A stretch of 64,000 nucleotides of DNA from Novosphingobium sp. 9U. GTDB taxonomy: Bacteria > Pseudomonadota > Alphaproteobacteria > Sphingomonadales > Sphingomonadaceae. Under the pieces are notes generated by a model, which made no database searches, had not been told where the DNA came from, and worked only from the letters and a program-made list of their open reading frames with translations. The first letter of the stretch is position 1, and every line of letters begins with the position of its first letter. Shown piece by piece: positions 17,971 through 26,569 of the stretch. The stretch is from assembly GCF_902506425.1 (NCBI RefSeq), contig NZ_LR732469.1, forward strand, positions 2,093,285 to 2,157,284, given 5' to 3'. A program made the translations under genes and the position numbers.

Positions 17971-20022
17971 ATGGGCCAGGTCGTGCGCAGCCACTGCCGC
18001 ATCTGCACCAACCAGTGCGGCATCGCCGTCACGGTCGAAGGCGACCAGATCGTGCGGGTGAAGGGCGACTTCGATCACCCGCTCAGCAAGGGGTATACTT
18101 GCCCCAAAGGCCGCGCCGTGGGTCGCTTGCACCATCACGACCAGGCCATCCTGCGCCCTTCTCTCGTACGGGAAGGCGTGCGCGTCGAGGCGGACTGGGA
18201 CACGGTGCTCGACGATCTGGCCCAGCGGCTTCGCGCCGTGGTCGACGAACATGGGCCCGGGAGCGTCGGCTTCTACTTCGGCAGCGGCCTCGGCATGGAC
18301 GCAGCCGGCTTTCGCATGGGCGAGGCCTTGTACAACGCGCTCGGCCATCCACCCAAGTTCTCGCCGCTGACGATCGACGGTACGGCCAAAGTGCTGGTCA
18401 GCAGCCTTGTTGGCGGTTTCCCCGGCCTGTCGGGCAAGACCGATAACGAGAACGTGGACCTGCTGCTCTACGTCGGCGTCAATCCGATGGTGAGCCATGG
18501 CCATAATACCGGCATGTTCTCGCCGCCCACCTGGATCCGCGCCATCGCCGAGCGCGGCGAGGTCTGGACGATCGACCCGCTGCGCACCGAGACGGCCGCC
18601 TTCTCCACCCGCCACATCGCGCCGCTGCCCGGCAAGGACTACGCCATACTCGCCTGGCTGGTGCGCGAGGTGATCGACGGCGGGCCGCTGGCACCCGCCC
18701 AGCCGGTGCAGGGCCTCGACGCCTTGCGCACCGCGCTCGACGGCTACGACCGCGTCACCGCCGCACGGGTCGCTGGCGTGCGCGAGGACGAGCTGGCAGA
18801 CTTGCTGGACTCTGTACGCAGGTTAGGCGGGGTCACCGTCGAAACCGGCACCGGCGTCACCATGTCCGAAGGTGCCAATGTGACGCAATGGTTCGCCTGG
18901 CTGCTCAACATCCTGACCGGCCGCATGAACCGCGTGGGCGGAGTGTGGTTCCACCCCGGCTTCATCACACAGTTCGACAGCTTCGAGCTGCCGCGCATGG
19001 ACAATCCCTTTACCCCCGGCGCACCGACCATGCCGGAGGTCAACGGGATCATCGGCGACTGGCCCTGCGCGGCACTGCCCGGAGAGATCGAGGCTGGCAA
19101 CATCCGCGCGCTGGTCAACCTGGGTGGCAGCCTGGTGCGCTCGTTCCCCGATGCCAACGTGCTGGTGCCGGCGCTGCGCAAGCTGGACACCTTTGCGACC
19201 TTCGAGGTGGTCGAGAACGAAACGACCGCGCTCTCCACTCACGTGCTGCCGACCAAGGATCAGGCGGAGCGGCCGGACATCTCGTTCTGGGATACGCTGT
19301 GCGGCAGCCTGTCCATGCTCTACTCGCCCGCGGTGGTGCCGCCGCTCGGGGAGCGTCGCTCGGCCTGGTGGATCCTGTCGCAGCTGATGGGGCGCATGGG
19401 CCTGCCCGTCCCGGAGGACCTGCCCGAGAGCGACCAGGTTCCTGGCGCCGACGATGCCATGCTGGCGCGCCAGATGGCGGGCGCACGCTGCAGCTTCGAG
19501 GAGCTGAAGGCGGCGGGCACCGTCACGCGCGAGATGCAGTTCCCGGGCGAGTGGGTCGATCGCCACATCGAGCGGATCGGCGGCTGGATCCTCGCGCCGC
19601 AACCGCTGCTCGATCTCTGGGCCGCAACGCGCACCGCCGACGCGGCTCGAGGTGGGCCGCCGCAGCTCAGCTTCATCCCGCGTCGCCAGCGGCGCAAGCT
19701 GAATGCCTCGCTTTCGTTCCTGGGCAGTCCGGCCGACGTGATCCTCAATCCGCAGGATGCCGCCGCGTATGGCATCGCGCACGGCGACCGCGTGCAGGTG
19801 ACCACGGCCAGCGGCGAGATCACTCTGATCGCCAACGTCAGCGACGCGATCCGACCGGGTGTGGCCTCGATCCCGCACGGACACGAGACGGCGAACGTCA
19901 ACCTGCTGACGAGCGTGCAGTCGATCGACGCGATGACCGGCATGGTGCTCTACTCGGGCATTCCGATCAGCCTCACCCGTGTGGAGGAGTCCGAAACGCA
20001 GCTCGCAGCTGAAACTGCGTAG
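17971..20022 (+). CDS. Molybdopterin-dependent oxidoreductase with N-terminal [4Fe-4S] site
   Basis: A 683-residue bis-MGD enzyme of the DMSO reductase/formate dehydrogenase superfamily. From the ATG at 17971 (GGAGAG site 8 bp upstream) the cysteines C9-x2-C12-x3-C16 and C44 (CPKG) coordinate a [4Fe-4S] cluster. The molybdopterin domain follows, and a C-terminal dinucleotide-binding domain contains VILNPQDAAAYGIAHGDRV and the PHGHE region. There is no Tat signal, so it is cytoplasmic, and no electron-transfer or membrane subunit is adjacent, so it probably works alone with a soluble partner. An upstream in-frame ATG (17914) lies inside the operator array and is unlikely. Substrate is unknown; control by the divergent TetR regulator is likely. 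Confidence 0.9.
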   Translation: MGQVVRSHCRICTNQCGIAVTVEGDQIVRVKGDFDHPLSKGYTCPKGRAVGRLHHHDQAILRPSLVREGVRVEADWDTVLDDLAQRLRAVVDEHGPGSVGFYFGSGLGMDAAGFRMGEALYNALGHPPKFSPLTIDGTAKVLVSSLVGGFPGLSGKTDNENVDLLLYVGVNPMVSHGHNTGMFSPPTWIRAIAERGEVWTIDPLRTETAAFSTRHIAPLPGKDYAILAWLVREVIDGGPLAPAQPVQGLDALRTALDGYDRVTAARVAGVREDELADLLDSVRRLGGVTVETGTGVTMSEGANVTQWFAWLLNILTGRMNRVGGVWFHPGFITQFDSFELPRMDNPFTPGAPTMPEVNGIIGDWPCAALPGEIEAGNIRALVNLGGSLVRSFPDANVLVPALRKLDTFATFEVVENETTALSTHVLPTKDQAERPDISFWDTLCGSLSMLYSPAVVPPLGERRSAWWILSQLMGRMGLPVPEDLPESDQVPGADDAMLARQMAGARCSFEELKAAGTVTREMQFPGEWVDRHIERIGGWILAPQPLLDLWAATRTADAARGGPPQLSFIPRRQRRKLNASLSFLGSPADVILNPQDAAAYGIAHGDRVQVTTASGEITLIANVSDAIRPGVASIPHGHETANVNLLTSVQSIDAMTGMVLYSGIPISLTRVEESETQLAAETA

Positions 20023-20061
20023 ACACGCAGCGCCGCACAGCACGTCGGCGGCTACTCACAA

Positions 20062-20108
20062 CAAGGTACCTTGCTCCACCTCTGAACAAACTCATGCAAG
20101 GTATCTTG
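20062..20108. promoter_or_regulatory. Twin palindromic operators, probable PadR sites
   Basis: Two near-identical 12-bp palindromes, CAAGGTACCTTG (20062-20073) and CAAGGTATCTTG (20097-20108), lie 35 bp apart upstream of the PadR gene. The second overlaps the -35 box of the promoter, the position expected for an autorepressor. Spacing, symmetry and context support a PadR operator; binding is not shown. Confidence 0.7.
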
Positions 20109-20134
20109 CGTTGAATAGTACCAGGCGATATACA
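20106..20134 (+). promoter_or_regulatory. Promoter of the PadR-DUF1700-GIN operon
   Basis: TTGCGT (20106-20111) and TATACA (20129-20134) are separated by 17 bp, a good housekeeping sigma factor spacing, and lie 25 bp before the GTG start. The -35 hexamer overlaps the second palindromic operator. An unusually strong ribosome site, AGGAGGTGAT, follows. Confidence 0.55.
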
Positions 20135-20158
20135 CTCCTCATCCGCAGGAGGTGATTC

Positions 20159-20515
20159 GTGCCTGACACCATCGAAATTCAGTTGAAGAAGGGAGTGCTC
20201 GGCCTGTGCGTGCTCGCCCTTCTGTCGCGTGGCGACAGCTACGCTTATGAGATCGCCAGCCGAATGGCCGACGCCGTCGACATGGGCGAGGGCACGATCT
20301 ACCCGCTCATGCGCCGCATGCAGTCTGACGGGCTGGTCGCGACCTACCTCGAGGAGTCGCCCTCGGGTCCGCCGCGTAAGTACTATCGCATCACCGAGAT
20401 CGGTCGTGACCGCCTCGACGCACAAGTCGCCGAATGGCGCGCGTTCGTCGGTGCCGTCGAAGGCCTGATCGTTCCCACCACCTCTGACGCCACGGAGGCT
20501 CGCCATGACGCGTAA
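20159..20515 (+). CDS. PadR-family transcriptional regulator
   Basis: A 118-residue winged-helix repressor: KKGVLGLCVLALLSRGDSYAYEI opens the domain, followed by GEGTIYPLMRRMQSDGLV (recognition helix and turn) and GPPRKYYRITEIGRDRL (wing). The start is GTG at 20159, preceded by a near-perfect Shine-Dalgarno. It overlaps the DUF1700 gene by 11 bp. PadR-DUF1700-GIN/DUF4097 units recur in many bacteria and appear to respond to envelope stress. The twin palindromes upstream are its likely autoregulatory sites. Confidence 0.93.
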   Translation: MPDTIEIQLKKGVLGLCVLALLSRGDSYAYEIASRMADAVDMGEGTIYPLMRRMQSDGLVATYLEESPSGPPRKYYRITEIGRDRLDAQVAEWRAFVGAVEGLIVPTTSDATEARHDA

Positions 20516-21074
20516 GGAATTCATCCGCCGCCTTCGAGACGGCTTGAAGGGCCTGGAGCCCGCCACCGTCGCCGATATCGTCGCTGACTACGAGGACCAC
20601 TTCGAGGCCGCTGCTGCCGAGGGCCGCTCTGAAGCCGAAGTCGCAGAGGCTCTGGGCAATCCGAGCCGCCTCGCCCGCGAGTTGCGGCTCGAAGCGGGCA
20701 TCCGCAACTGGCAGACCGAGCGCAGCCCCTCGTCCGCATGGGCGGCGGTGCTGGCCTTCATGGGCTTGGCCACGATCGACATCCTGATCCTGCTGCCGAT
20801 CGTCCTGCCCATCCTGGGCGTGCTGTTCGGCCTGTTCGTGGCCGTGTTCGCGCTGTTCATCGCCGGCGGCTTCGTGCTGATCGCCGGACCGTTCAGCGGC
20901 TTTCCCGGCGGCGTGCTCGTCGCGATCTTCGGCGGGCTCGGCATGATGGCCGGCGCCGTCGCGGTGGGAGCGTTGCTTGCCATCGTCAGCATCTGGATCA
21001 TCAACGCCCTCATGTGGTTCGGCCGCCTGCACTACAAGGTGATCGAGCCCGCCATTCACGCCGACCCTGCCTGA
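20505..21074 (+). CDS. DUF1700 family membrane protein
   Basis: A 189-residue protein whose N-terminal about 60 residues (EFIRRLRDGLKGLEPATVADIVADYEDHF split; SEAEVAEALGNPSRLARELR) form the soluble helical DUF1700 motif, followed by three to four hydrophobic helices (about 78-115, 118-140, 145-175). Such proteins often act as membrane partners for PadR-controlled stress or anti-sigma-like modules. It overlaps the PadR gene by 11 bp and precedes the GIN-domain gene by 27 bp, so all three are one transcript. Exact role unknown. Confidence 0.88.
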   Translation: MTRKEFIRRLRDGLKGLEPATVADIVADYEDHFEAAAAEGRSEAEVAEALGNPSRLARELRLEAGIRNWQTERSPSSAWAAVLAFMGLATIDILILLPIVLPILGVLFGLFVAVFALFIAGGFVLIAGPFSGFPGGVLVAIFGGLGMMAGAVAVGALLAIVSIWIINALMWFGRLHYKVIEPAIHADPA

Positions 21075-21101
21075 TCGGCCCTGAGAAGAAGGAGACAGAC
21101 C

Positions 21102-21809
21102 ATGCTCCGCAAGCTGCTTATCGTATTCGCCAGCGGCCTCGTCATTGCCATCGTCGCGCTCAGCGCAGCGTGGATGGCAGGGGGCAGAGAACTGCGCGAC
21201 CAGGTCGCCAGCGGCGATGTCGACTGGACCATCGGCGGCGAACGCCTCGGCGGGCCGCGCGTCACCCGCCAGTTTGCCCTCGCCTCCGGCGCGCGGCTGA
21301 TCATGGCCTTGCCGGTGGACCTGGAGTTCCGCCGCGGCGACCAGGCCGGTATGACCGTGGAAGGCCCCAAGCAGGCGGTCGACCGCCTGGTCTGGGAAGA
21401 TGGCCGCCTCTCGCTTCCCGGCCGCAGCCATGTGCGTGACTCGATCAAGGTCACGATCGTCGCCCCCGAGATCGGCGACCTCGACCTGAATGCACCCGCC
21501 GATGTCGAACTGCGCGGGCTGAACCAGGAACAGCTGCGCCTGACCGCGCGCGGTGCGGTCGACCTCGACGCCACCGGCCGCGTGCGCAAGCTATGGGTCA
21601 CCTCCGAAGGCGCCGCCGACATCGACGTGTCCGAGCTCGAGAACGAAGATGCGGTGATCCGCGTGCATGGCGTCGGCGATGTCGAGGCTGCCCCCGTCAA
21701 CCTTGCCGACATCGAAGTGAACGGCGCCGGCAACATCACGCTGAAGAAGCGTGCGCGCACCGAACGTGCGCAAGTGCACGGCGTCGGCTCCGTCGAGCAC
21801 GTGTATTGA
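21102..21809 (+). CDS. GIN (DUF2807/DUF4097-like) domain protein, envelope-anchored
   Basis: A 235-residue protein with an N-terminal signal anchor (about 5-26) and a repetitive beta-strand region characteristic of head-GIN/DUF2807 adhesin-like folds: repeated units such as LDLNAPADVELRGLN, LRLTARGAVDLDATG, LWVTSEGAADIDVS and IEVNGAGNITLKK. These form a right-handed beta solenoid in known structures. It is the third gene of the PadR operon, with a GAAGAAGGAGA ribosome site. It probably sits on the periplasmic side of the inner membrane or is secreted; function unproven. Confidence 0.85.
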   Translation: MLRKLLIVFASGLVIAIVALSAAWMAGGRELRDQVASGDVDWTIGGERLGGPRVTRQFALASGARLIMALPVDLEFRRGDQAGMTVEGPKQAVDRLVWEDGRLSLPGRSHVRDSIKVTIVAPEIGDLDLNAPADVELRGLNQEQLRLTARGAVDLDATGRVRKLWVTSEGAADIDVSELENEDAVIRVHGVGDVEAAPVNLADIEVNGAGNITLKKRARTERAQVHGVGSVEHVY

Positions 21810-21814
21810 TGGAA

Positions 21815-21943
21815 GTCCTCCCCGACACGGGGAGGTGGCGCGCGCGTAGCGCGTGACGGAGGGGACTCACAACCCAGCGCAGCGCGCGCGGCGAGTCCCC
21901 TCCACCATCCTGCGGATGGCCCCCTCCCCGTGCAGGGGAGGAC
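21815..21943. repeat. Palindromic intergenic repeat (GTCCTCCCC...GGGGAGGAC type)
   Basis: A 129-bp element bounded by GTCCTCCCC and its inverse GGGGAGGAC, with nested hairpins (CCTCCCC/GGGGAGG at the left, CTCCCCGTGCAGGGGAG at the right) and a GCGCGCGTAGCGCGTGAC segment followed by GGAGGGGACTC and its inverse GAGTCCCCTCC. It lies between the GIN-domain gene and accD. This looks like a mobile, non-coding REP or MITE-like element rather than a terminator. Confidence 0.7.
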
Positions 21944-22037
21944 AACAAGCCGCTCAGATTTGCATCGCCCCAGCGATACGCCTATGGGGTCCGCCCGCGC
22001 CGCTCCACCGGCGGCAAGAGGCATGGCGTCGCAGGAC

Positions 22038-22886
22038 ATGAGCTGGATCACCAAAGTACGCAATTCGCTCGGCTCGCTGGGCAAGCGCGACACGCCGGAC
22101 AACTTGTGGATCAAGTGTCCGAGCTGCCAGGAGATGGTCTTCACCCAGGCTTGGGAAGACAACCTCTCGGTCTGCCCGCGCTGCGAGTACCACGGCCGCA
22201 TCGGCGCGCAGGCTCGCTTCGCCCAAGTGCTCGACGCAGGTTACGCAGTGCTGCCGGCACCCAGTGTACCCGAGAACCCGCTGAATTTCCGCGACAGCAA
22301 GAAGTACTCCGATCGCCTGAAGGCCGCGCGCGCCGCCAACCCCTATCCTGATGCGCTGACGGCCGCAGAAGGCGCCATCAACGGTCAGCCTGCGGTTGTC
22401 GCCGTGCAGGACTTCGCCTTCATGGGCGGGTCGATGGGCATGGCGGTAGGCGAGGCCTTCGTCCGCGCCGTCGAGCGGGCGATCGAGCGGCGCTGCGGCT
22501 TTGTGATGTTCACCGCCGCGGGCGGCGCGCGCATGCAGGAGGGCATCCTCTCACTCATGCAAATGCCCAAGACCACGGTGGCGCTGCGCCGCCTCAGCCG
22601 TGCGGGCCTGCCCTATCTCGTCGTGCTGACCGATCCCACCACGGGCGGCGTCACCGCCAGCTACGCCATGCTGGGCGACGTCCAAATCGCCGAGCCGGGC
22701 GCCCTTATCGGCTTTGCCGGCCAACGCGTGATCCGCGACACCATCCGCGAGAAGCTGCCCGAAGGCTTCCAGCGCGCCGAATACTTGCGCGAACACGGCA
22801 TGGTCGACCTTGTCGTCGACCGCCACGAGTTGAAGGCGACATGCGCGCGCTTGCTCGACTATCTGAACCGAAAGGACGTAGCGTGA
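22038..22886 (+). CDS. accD: Acetyl-CoA carboxylase carboxyltransferase subunit beta
   Basis: Beta half of the carboxyltransferase that moves CO2 from biotin to acetyl-CoA, making malonyl-CoA. The 282-residue protein begins MSWITKVRN and has the zinc ribbon cysteines C27, C30, C46 and C49, then the crotonase-fold with [32 protein letters not shown] and [12 protein letters not shown]. The ATG at 22038 matches family N-termini; an ATG at 22023 would add five residues. The stop overlaps the accB start (GTGA). Unusually, all four ACC genes are together here. Confidence 0.94.
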   Translation: MSWITKVRNSLGSLGKRDTPDNLWIKCPSCQEMVFTQAWEDNLSVCPRCEYHGRIGAQARFAQVLDAGYAVLPAPSVPENPLNFRDSKKYSDRLKAARAANPYPDALTAAEGAINGQPAVVAVQDFAFMGGSMGMAVGEAFVRAVERAIERRCGFVMFTAAGGARMQEGILSLMQMPKTTVALRRLSRAGLPYLVVLTDPTTGGVTASYAMLGDVQIAEPGALIGFAGQRVIRDTIREKLPEGFQRAEYLREHGMVDLVVDRHELKATCARLLDYLNRKDVA

Positions 22887-23335
22887 ACATCGACAGCGCC
22901 CTGGTGCGCGAGCTGGCCGAGCTGCTGGCGGCGACCGGCCTCACCGAGATCGAAGTGGAAGACGGCGAACGCAAGATCCGCGTCGTGCGCCAGCTCGCGC
23001 CCGTGGTGGCGAGCGTGGCCGCTCCGGCTGCGGCTGCGGCTCCCGCGCCGGTTGCGGCCGCCGCCACTCCGGCCGAGGCTCCTGCCGCCGCCGCGGTTTC
23101 GGCCGATGCCGTGAAGTCGCCGATGGTCGGCACCGTCTACTTGGCCGCCGAGCCGAGCGCGCCGAACTTCGTCAGTGTCGGCCAGCAGGTGAAAGCCGGC
23201 GACGTGCTGCTGATCGTTGAAGCGATGAAGGTCATGAACCAGATCACCGCGCCCAAGTCCGGCACGGTCTCGGCGATCATGGTCGAGAACGGCCAGCCCG
23301 TCGAATACGACCAGCCCTTGGTGGTGATCGGCTAA
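22883..23335 (+). CDS. accB: Biotin carboxyl carrier protein of acetyl-CoA carboxylase
   Basis: Carries the biotin swung between carboxylase and carboxyltransferase. The 150-residue protein has a short N-terminal domain ([29 protein letters not shown] split), a flexible Ala/Pro linker (about 40-75) and a biotinyl domain with the EAMKV motif, K116 being the biotinylation site. The start is a GTG at 22883 overlapping the accD stop (GTGA) with AAGGA upstream; an in-frame ATG at 22841 lies within accD and is rejected. accC follows after 3 bp. Confidence 0.96.
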   Translation: MNIDSALVRELAELLAATGLTEIEVEDGERKIRVVRQLAPVVASVAAPAAAAAPAPVAAAATPAEAPAAAAVSADAVKSPMVGTVYLAAEPSAPNFVSVGQQVKAGDVLLIVEAMKVMNQITAPKSGTVSAIMVENGQPVEYDQPLVVIG

Positions 23336-23338
23336 GAC

Positions 23339-24688
23339 ATGGCCATAAAGCGCCTCCTGATCGCCAACCGCGGCGAGATCGCGCTGCGCATCCACCGCGC
23401 CGCGCACGAGATGGGGATCGAGACGGTGGCGGTGCACTCCACCGCCGACGCCGACGCCATGCACGTGCGCCTGGCCGACCATGCGGTCTGCATCGGGCCG
23501 CCAGCCGCCAAGGACAGCTACCTCAACGTCGCCGCGATCATCTCGGCCGCCGAGATCACCCAGGCCGACGCGATCCACCCCGGCTACGGCTTCCTGTCCG
23601 AGAACGCGCAGTTCGCCGAGATCGTCGAGGCGCACGGGCTGATCTGGGTCGGGCCCAAGCCCGAGCACATCCGCACCATGGGCGACAAGGTGGAAGCCAA
23701 GCGCACTGCGGGCGCACTAGGCCTGCCGCTCGTTCCCGGCTCGGACGGCGCGATCGAGGATGTCGCCGAAGCCAAGGCGCTGGCCGAGGAGATCGGCTAT
23801 CCGGTGCTGATCAAGGCGGCTTCGGGTGGCGGCGGGCGCGGCATGAAGGTCGTCCAGCACGCCGACGAGCTGGAAAGCCAGATGGGGCAGGCGCGCTCCG
23901 AGGCGAAGGCGGCGTTCGGCGATGCCACCGTCTACATGGAAAAGTACCTCGGCAATCCGCGGCACATCGAATTCCAGATCTTCGGCGACGGCAAGGGCGA
24001 GGCGATCCACCTGGGCGAGCGCGACTGCTCGCTCCAGCGCCGCCACCAGAAGGTGCTGGAAGAAGCGCCTTCCCCGGTCATCACGCCCGAGGAGCGCGAG
24101 CGCATGGGCGGGATCGTCGCGAAGGCCATGGCCGACATGGCCTATCGCGGCGCGGGCACCATCGAGTTCCTGTGGGAAGCGGGCGAATTCTACTTCATCG
24201 AGATGAACACCCGCCTGCAGGTGGAGCATCCGGTCACCGAGGCGATCACCGGCATCGACCTGGTGCGCGAGCAAATCCGCGTCGCCGAGGGTCATCCCCT
24301 CACCTTCCGCCAGGAGGACGTGCAATTCCGCGGCCACTCGATCGAGTGCCGCATCAACGCCGAGGACCCCTGGACCTTCGCGCCCTCGCCCGGCCTGGTG
24401 CAGCACTACCACGCGGCCGGCGGCCTCAACGTGCGCGTCGATTCTGGGCTCTACGCTGGCTACCGGGTGCCGCCGTATTACGATTCGATGATCGCCAAGC
24501 TGATCGTCTCGGGCCGCACGCGTGAAGGCTGCATCATGCGCCTCAAACGTGCGCTGGAGGAAATGGTGATCGACGGGGTGAAGACCTCGATCCCCTTGCA
24601 TCAGGCGCTGCTCGAGCAGCCCGACTTTCGCTCGGGCGATTACACCATCAAGTGGCTGGAAGAGTGGCTGGCGGAGCGCGCCGCGTGA
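23339..24688 (+). CDS. accC: Biotin carboxylase subunit of acetyl-CoA carboxylase
   Basis: ATP-dependent carboxylation of biotin on AccB. The 449-residue length is standard. Visible: N-terminal [30 protein letters not shown], the ATP-grasp loop [44 protein letters not shown] with catalytic Glu/Asn/Arg residues, and the C-terminal YDSMIAKLI. It starts 3 bp after accB and its stop overlaps the GTG start of accA, so the order is accD-accB-accC-accA in one transcript. Confidence 0.97.
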   Translation: MAIKRLLIANRGEIALRIHRAAHEMGIETVAVHSTADADAMHVRLADHAVCIGPPAAKDSYLNVAAIISAAEITQADAIHPGYGFLSENAQFAEIVEAHGLIWVGPKPEHIRTMGDKVEAKRTAGALGLPLVPGSDGAIEDVAEAKALAEEIGYPVLIKAASGGGGRGMKVVQHADELESQMGQARSEAKAAFGDATVYMEKYLGNPRHIEFQIFGDGKGEAIHLGERDCSLQRRHQKVLEEAPSPVITPEERERMGGIVAKAMADMAYRGAGTIEFLWEAGEFYFIEMNTRLQVEHPVTEAITGIDLVREQIRVAEGHPLTFRQEDVQFRGHSIECRINAEDPWTFAPSPGLVQHYHAAGGLNVRVDSGLYAGYRVPPYYDSMIAKLIVSGRTREGCIMRLKRALEEMVIDGVKTSIPLHQALLEQPDFRSGDYTIKWLEEWLAERAA

Positions 24689-25632
24689 TCACCTTCCTCG
24701 ACTTCGAGAAGCCCATCGCCGAGTTGGAAGCGCGCATCGCCGAGCTGCGCGCCACCGCCGAGACCGGCCAGCTCGACCTTGCCAGCGAGATCGACAAGCT
24801 GGAAAAGAAAAGCGCCGCGCTGCTGAAGGGTACGTACGGCAAGCTGACGCCCTGGCAGAAGACGCAAGTCGCCCGCCATCCGCAACGGCCGCACTTCTTC
24901 GACTACGTGCGGCTGATGTTCGACGAGTTCATGCCGCTCGGCGGCGATCGCCGCTTCGGTGAGGACGAGGCGATCCTGGGCGGGCCGGCGCGTCTGAACG
25001 GTCGCAAGGTCATGCTAATCGGCCACGAGAAGGGCCACGACACCGCGAGCCGGCTGAAGCACAACTTCGGAATGGGCAAGCCGGAAGGGTATCGCAAGGC
25101 GGTCCGGTTGATGGAGATGGCGGGCAAGTTCGGCCTGCCGGTGGTCACGCTGGTGGACACTGCCGGCGCCTTCCCCGGCGTCGAAGCGGAAGAGCGCGGC
25201 CAGTCCGAGGCGATCGCCCGCGCCACCGAGGCGTGCCTCTCACTGCCGGTGCCCATGGTCGCCGCGATCGTCGGCGAGGGCGGGTCTGGCGGTGCGGTCG
25301 CCATCGCCAGCGCCGAGCGGGTGCTGATGCTGGAGCACGCGGTCTATTCGGTGATCTCGCCCGAAGGTGCCTCCTCAATCCTGTGGCGCACGCCGGAGAA
25401 GGCTGCGGATGCGGCTGAGGCGATGAAAGTCACCGCCCAGGACCTGCTGGGGCTAGGCGTGATCGACCGGATCGTGCCCGAGCCGCTCGGCGGCGCGCAC
25501 CGCGATGCGGCGGCGACGGCTGCGGCTTTGAGCGCGGCGATCGGCGAGGAGCTGGACGGACTGTCAGGGTTCTCGGGCGATCAGCTGACCGAGCGGCGCG
25601 AAGAGCGGTTCCTGCGCATCGGGCGCCTTTGA
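24685..25632 (+). CDS. accA: Acetyl-CoA carboxylase carboxyltransferase subunit alpha
   Basis: Alpha half of carboxyltransferase, partner of AccD. The 315-residue protein has the helical N-terminal [18 protein letters not shown] and the crotonase-fold [34 protein letters not shown] and [14 protein letters not shown]. The start is GTG at 24685 overlapping the accC TGA. An upstream ATG at 24652 lies within accC and is less likely. The gene ends convergent to a phosphoesterase, with a hairpin at 25647-25671 between them. Confidence 0.96.
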   Translation: MITFLDFEKPIAELEARIAELRATAETGQLDLASEIDKLEKKSAALLKGTYGKLTPWQKTQVARHPQRPHFFDYVRLMFDEFMPLGGDRRFGEDEAILGGPARLNGRKVMLIGHEKGHDTASRLKHNFGMGKPEGYRKAVRLMEMAGKFGLPVVTLVDTAGAFPGVEAEERGQSEAIARATEACLSLPVPMVAAIVGEGGSGGAVAIASAERVLMLEHAVYSVISPEGASSILWRTPEKAADAAEAMKVTAQDLLGLGVIDRIVPEPLGGAHRDAAATAAALSAAIGEELDGLSGFSGDQLTERREERFLRIGRL

Positions 25633-25646
25633 ACTGGAGTCGGGCG

Positions 25647-25671
25647 TCGACTCGGGCTTGACCCGGGTCGA
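25647..25671. terminator. Hairpin between accA and the phosphoesterase gene
   Basis: TCGACTCGGG (25647-25656) pairs with CCCGGGTCGA (25662-25671) with one G-T pair over a 5-base loop. It sits between two convergent stops and may terminate both transcripts, although no T-run follows. It resembles the hairpin at 38597-38627. Confidence 0.5.
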
Positions 25672-25686
25672 TGCAGACCTTCCAGG

Positions 25687-26559
25687 TCAATGCACCGGCG
25701 GATCCACCGGCGGCACCGCAGCCACTGGTGACACGGGTTCCTCCGGCTTCCTGGGCGGCAGCGCATTGGGCGGCACGTCGTCGATCTGCATGTCGCGCGT
25801 CGCCACCTTCTCCAGGTTGCGCGCCTCGACGACAACCTTGGTGCCGTCGATTGTAATCTGGTTGAAGCTGGGTGGCGTGGAGCGCAGGCGCTTGGACAAC
25901 GTACCCGCACCGATCATTCGCACGGGTCCAGCCGACGTCTGCTCGATCATGTCGAACGGATCGTGGACGTGACCGGTAAGAATGCCCAGCACCTTGCGCT
26001 TGGCCAGCTCCTCCAGTGCCTGTGACCCCCGTTTGGTCAGCACGTTGCCGCGCGAATTCACCTCCACCAGCGGATGATGCGCGGTGACCAGCACCGGAGT
26101 GCCTTCGGGCAGCGCATCGATGATCGCCAGCGTCTTCTTCAGCGCCGGACGCGTGATCCAGCCGCGCGACCAGTTGGTGCGCCACTGCGCGCGCGCCGTG
26201 GTCTTGAGCGGCACGATCGCAAGTCCACCCAAGTCCAGCTCACGCTCGAGCACCGCCTCGATGCCGCGGAACCGCTTGTAGGGGTCCAGGAACCGCTCGA
26301 TTGGATTGAAATACGGCATGTCGTGGTTGCCGATCTCCACCGTCACCGGCACGTCGAGCGAGCTGATCCACTTGCACGCGGCGATGAATTCCTTGTGCCG
26401 CGCACGCATGGTGAGATCGCCGGTGATGGCGATCGCATCCGGCCGCCCTGCGCCGATGCAATCCTCGACCCACGCCAGCGCTGCCGGATCTTCAAGCCCG
26501 AAGTGGATGTCCGAGATGTGGAACAGCTTGATCGGACCTGCCTTGGCTGCCTTGCGCAT
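25687..26559 (-). CDS. Metallophosphoesterase (calcineurin-like)
   Basis: Cytoplasmic dinuclear metal phosphoesterase. From ATG 26559 (MRKAAKAGPIKLFHISD; GGCGGG ribosome site) the 290-residue protein carries D17-x-H19, GD (47-48), GNHD (77-80), a TAHHP histidine and GHVH. The sequence is close to the 3',5'-cyclic-nucleotide phosphodiesterase-like branch, but substrate is not fixed. The C-terminal about 45 residues are proline-rich and variable. Longer starts (ATG 26580 or 26643) overlap the lipid kinase gene upstream. It follows that gene on the same strand with 10 bp between, so they are probably one operon. Confidence 0.9.
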   Translation of the reverse strand: MRKAAKAGPIKLFHISDIHFGLEDPAALAWVEDCIGAGRPDAIAITGDLTMRARHKEFIAACKWISSLDVPVTVEIGNHDMPYFNPIERFLDPYKRFRGIEAVLERELDLGGLAIVPLKTTARAQWRTNWSRGWITRPALKKTLAIIDALPEGTPVLVTAHHPLVEVNSRGNVLTKRGSQALEELAKRKVLGILTGHVHDPFDMIEQTSAGPVRMIGAGTLSKRLRSTPPSFNQITIDGTKVVVEARNLEKVATRDMQIDDVPPNALPPRKPEEPVSPVAAVPPVDPPVH

Positions 26560-26569
26560 ATCGCCCGCC

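Noticed and set aside
21930..22037. Longer accD N-terminus starting in the repeat
   Set aside because: The first part is repeat-derived and the family starts at MSWITKVRN.
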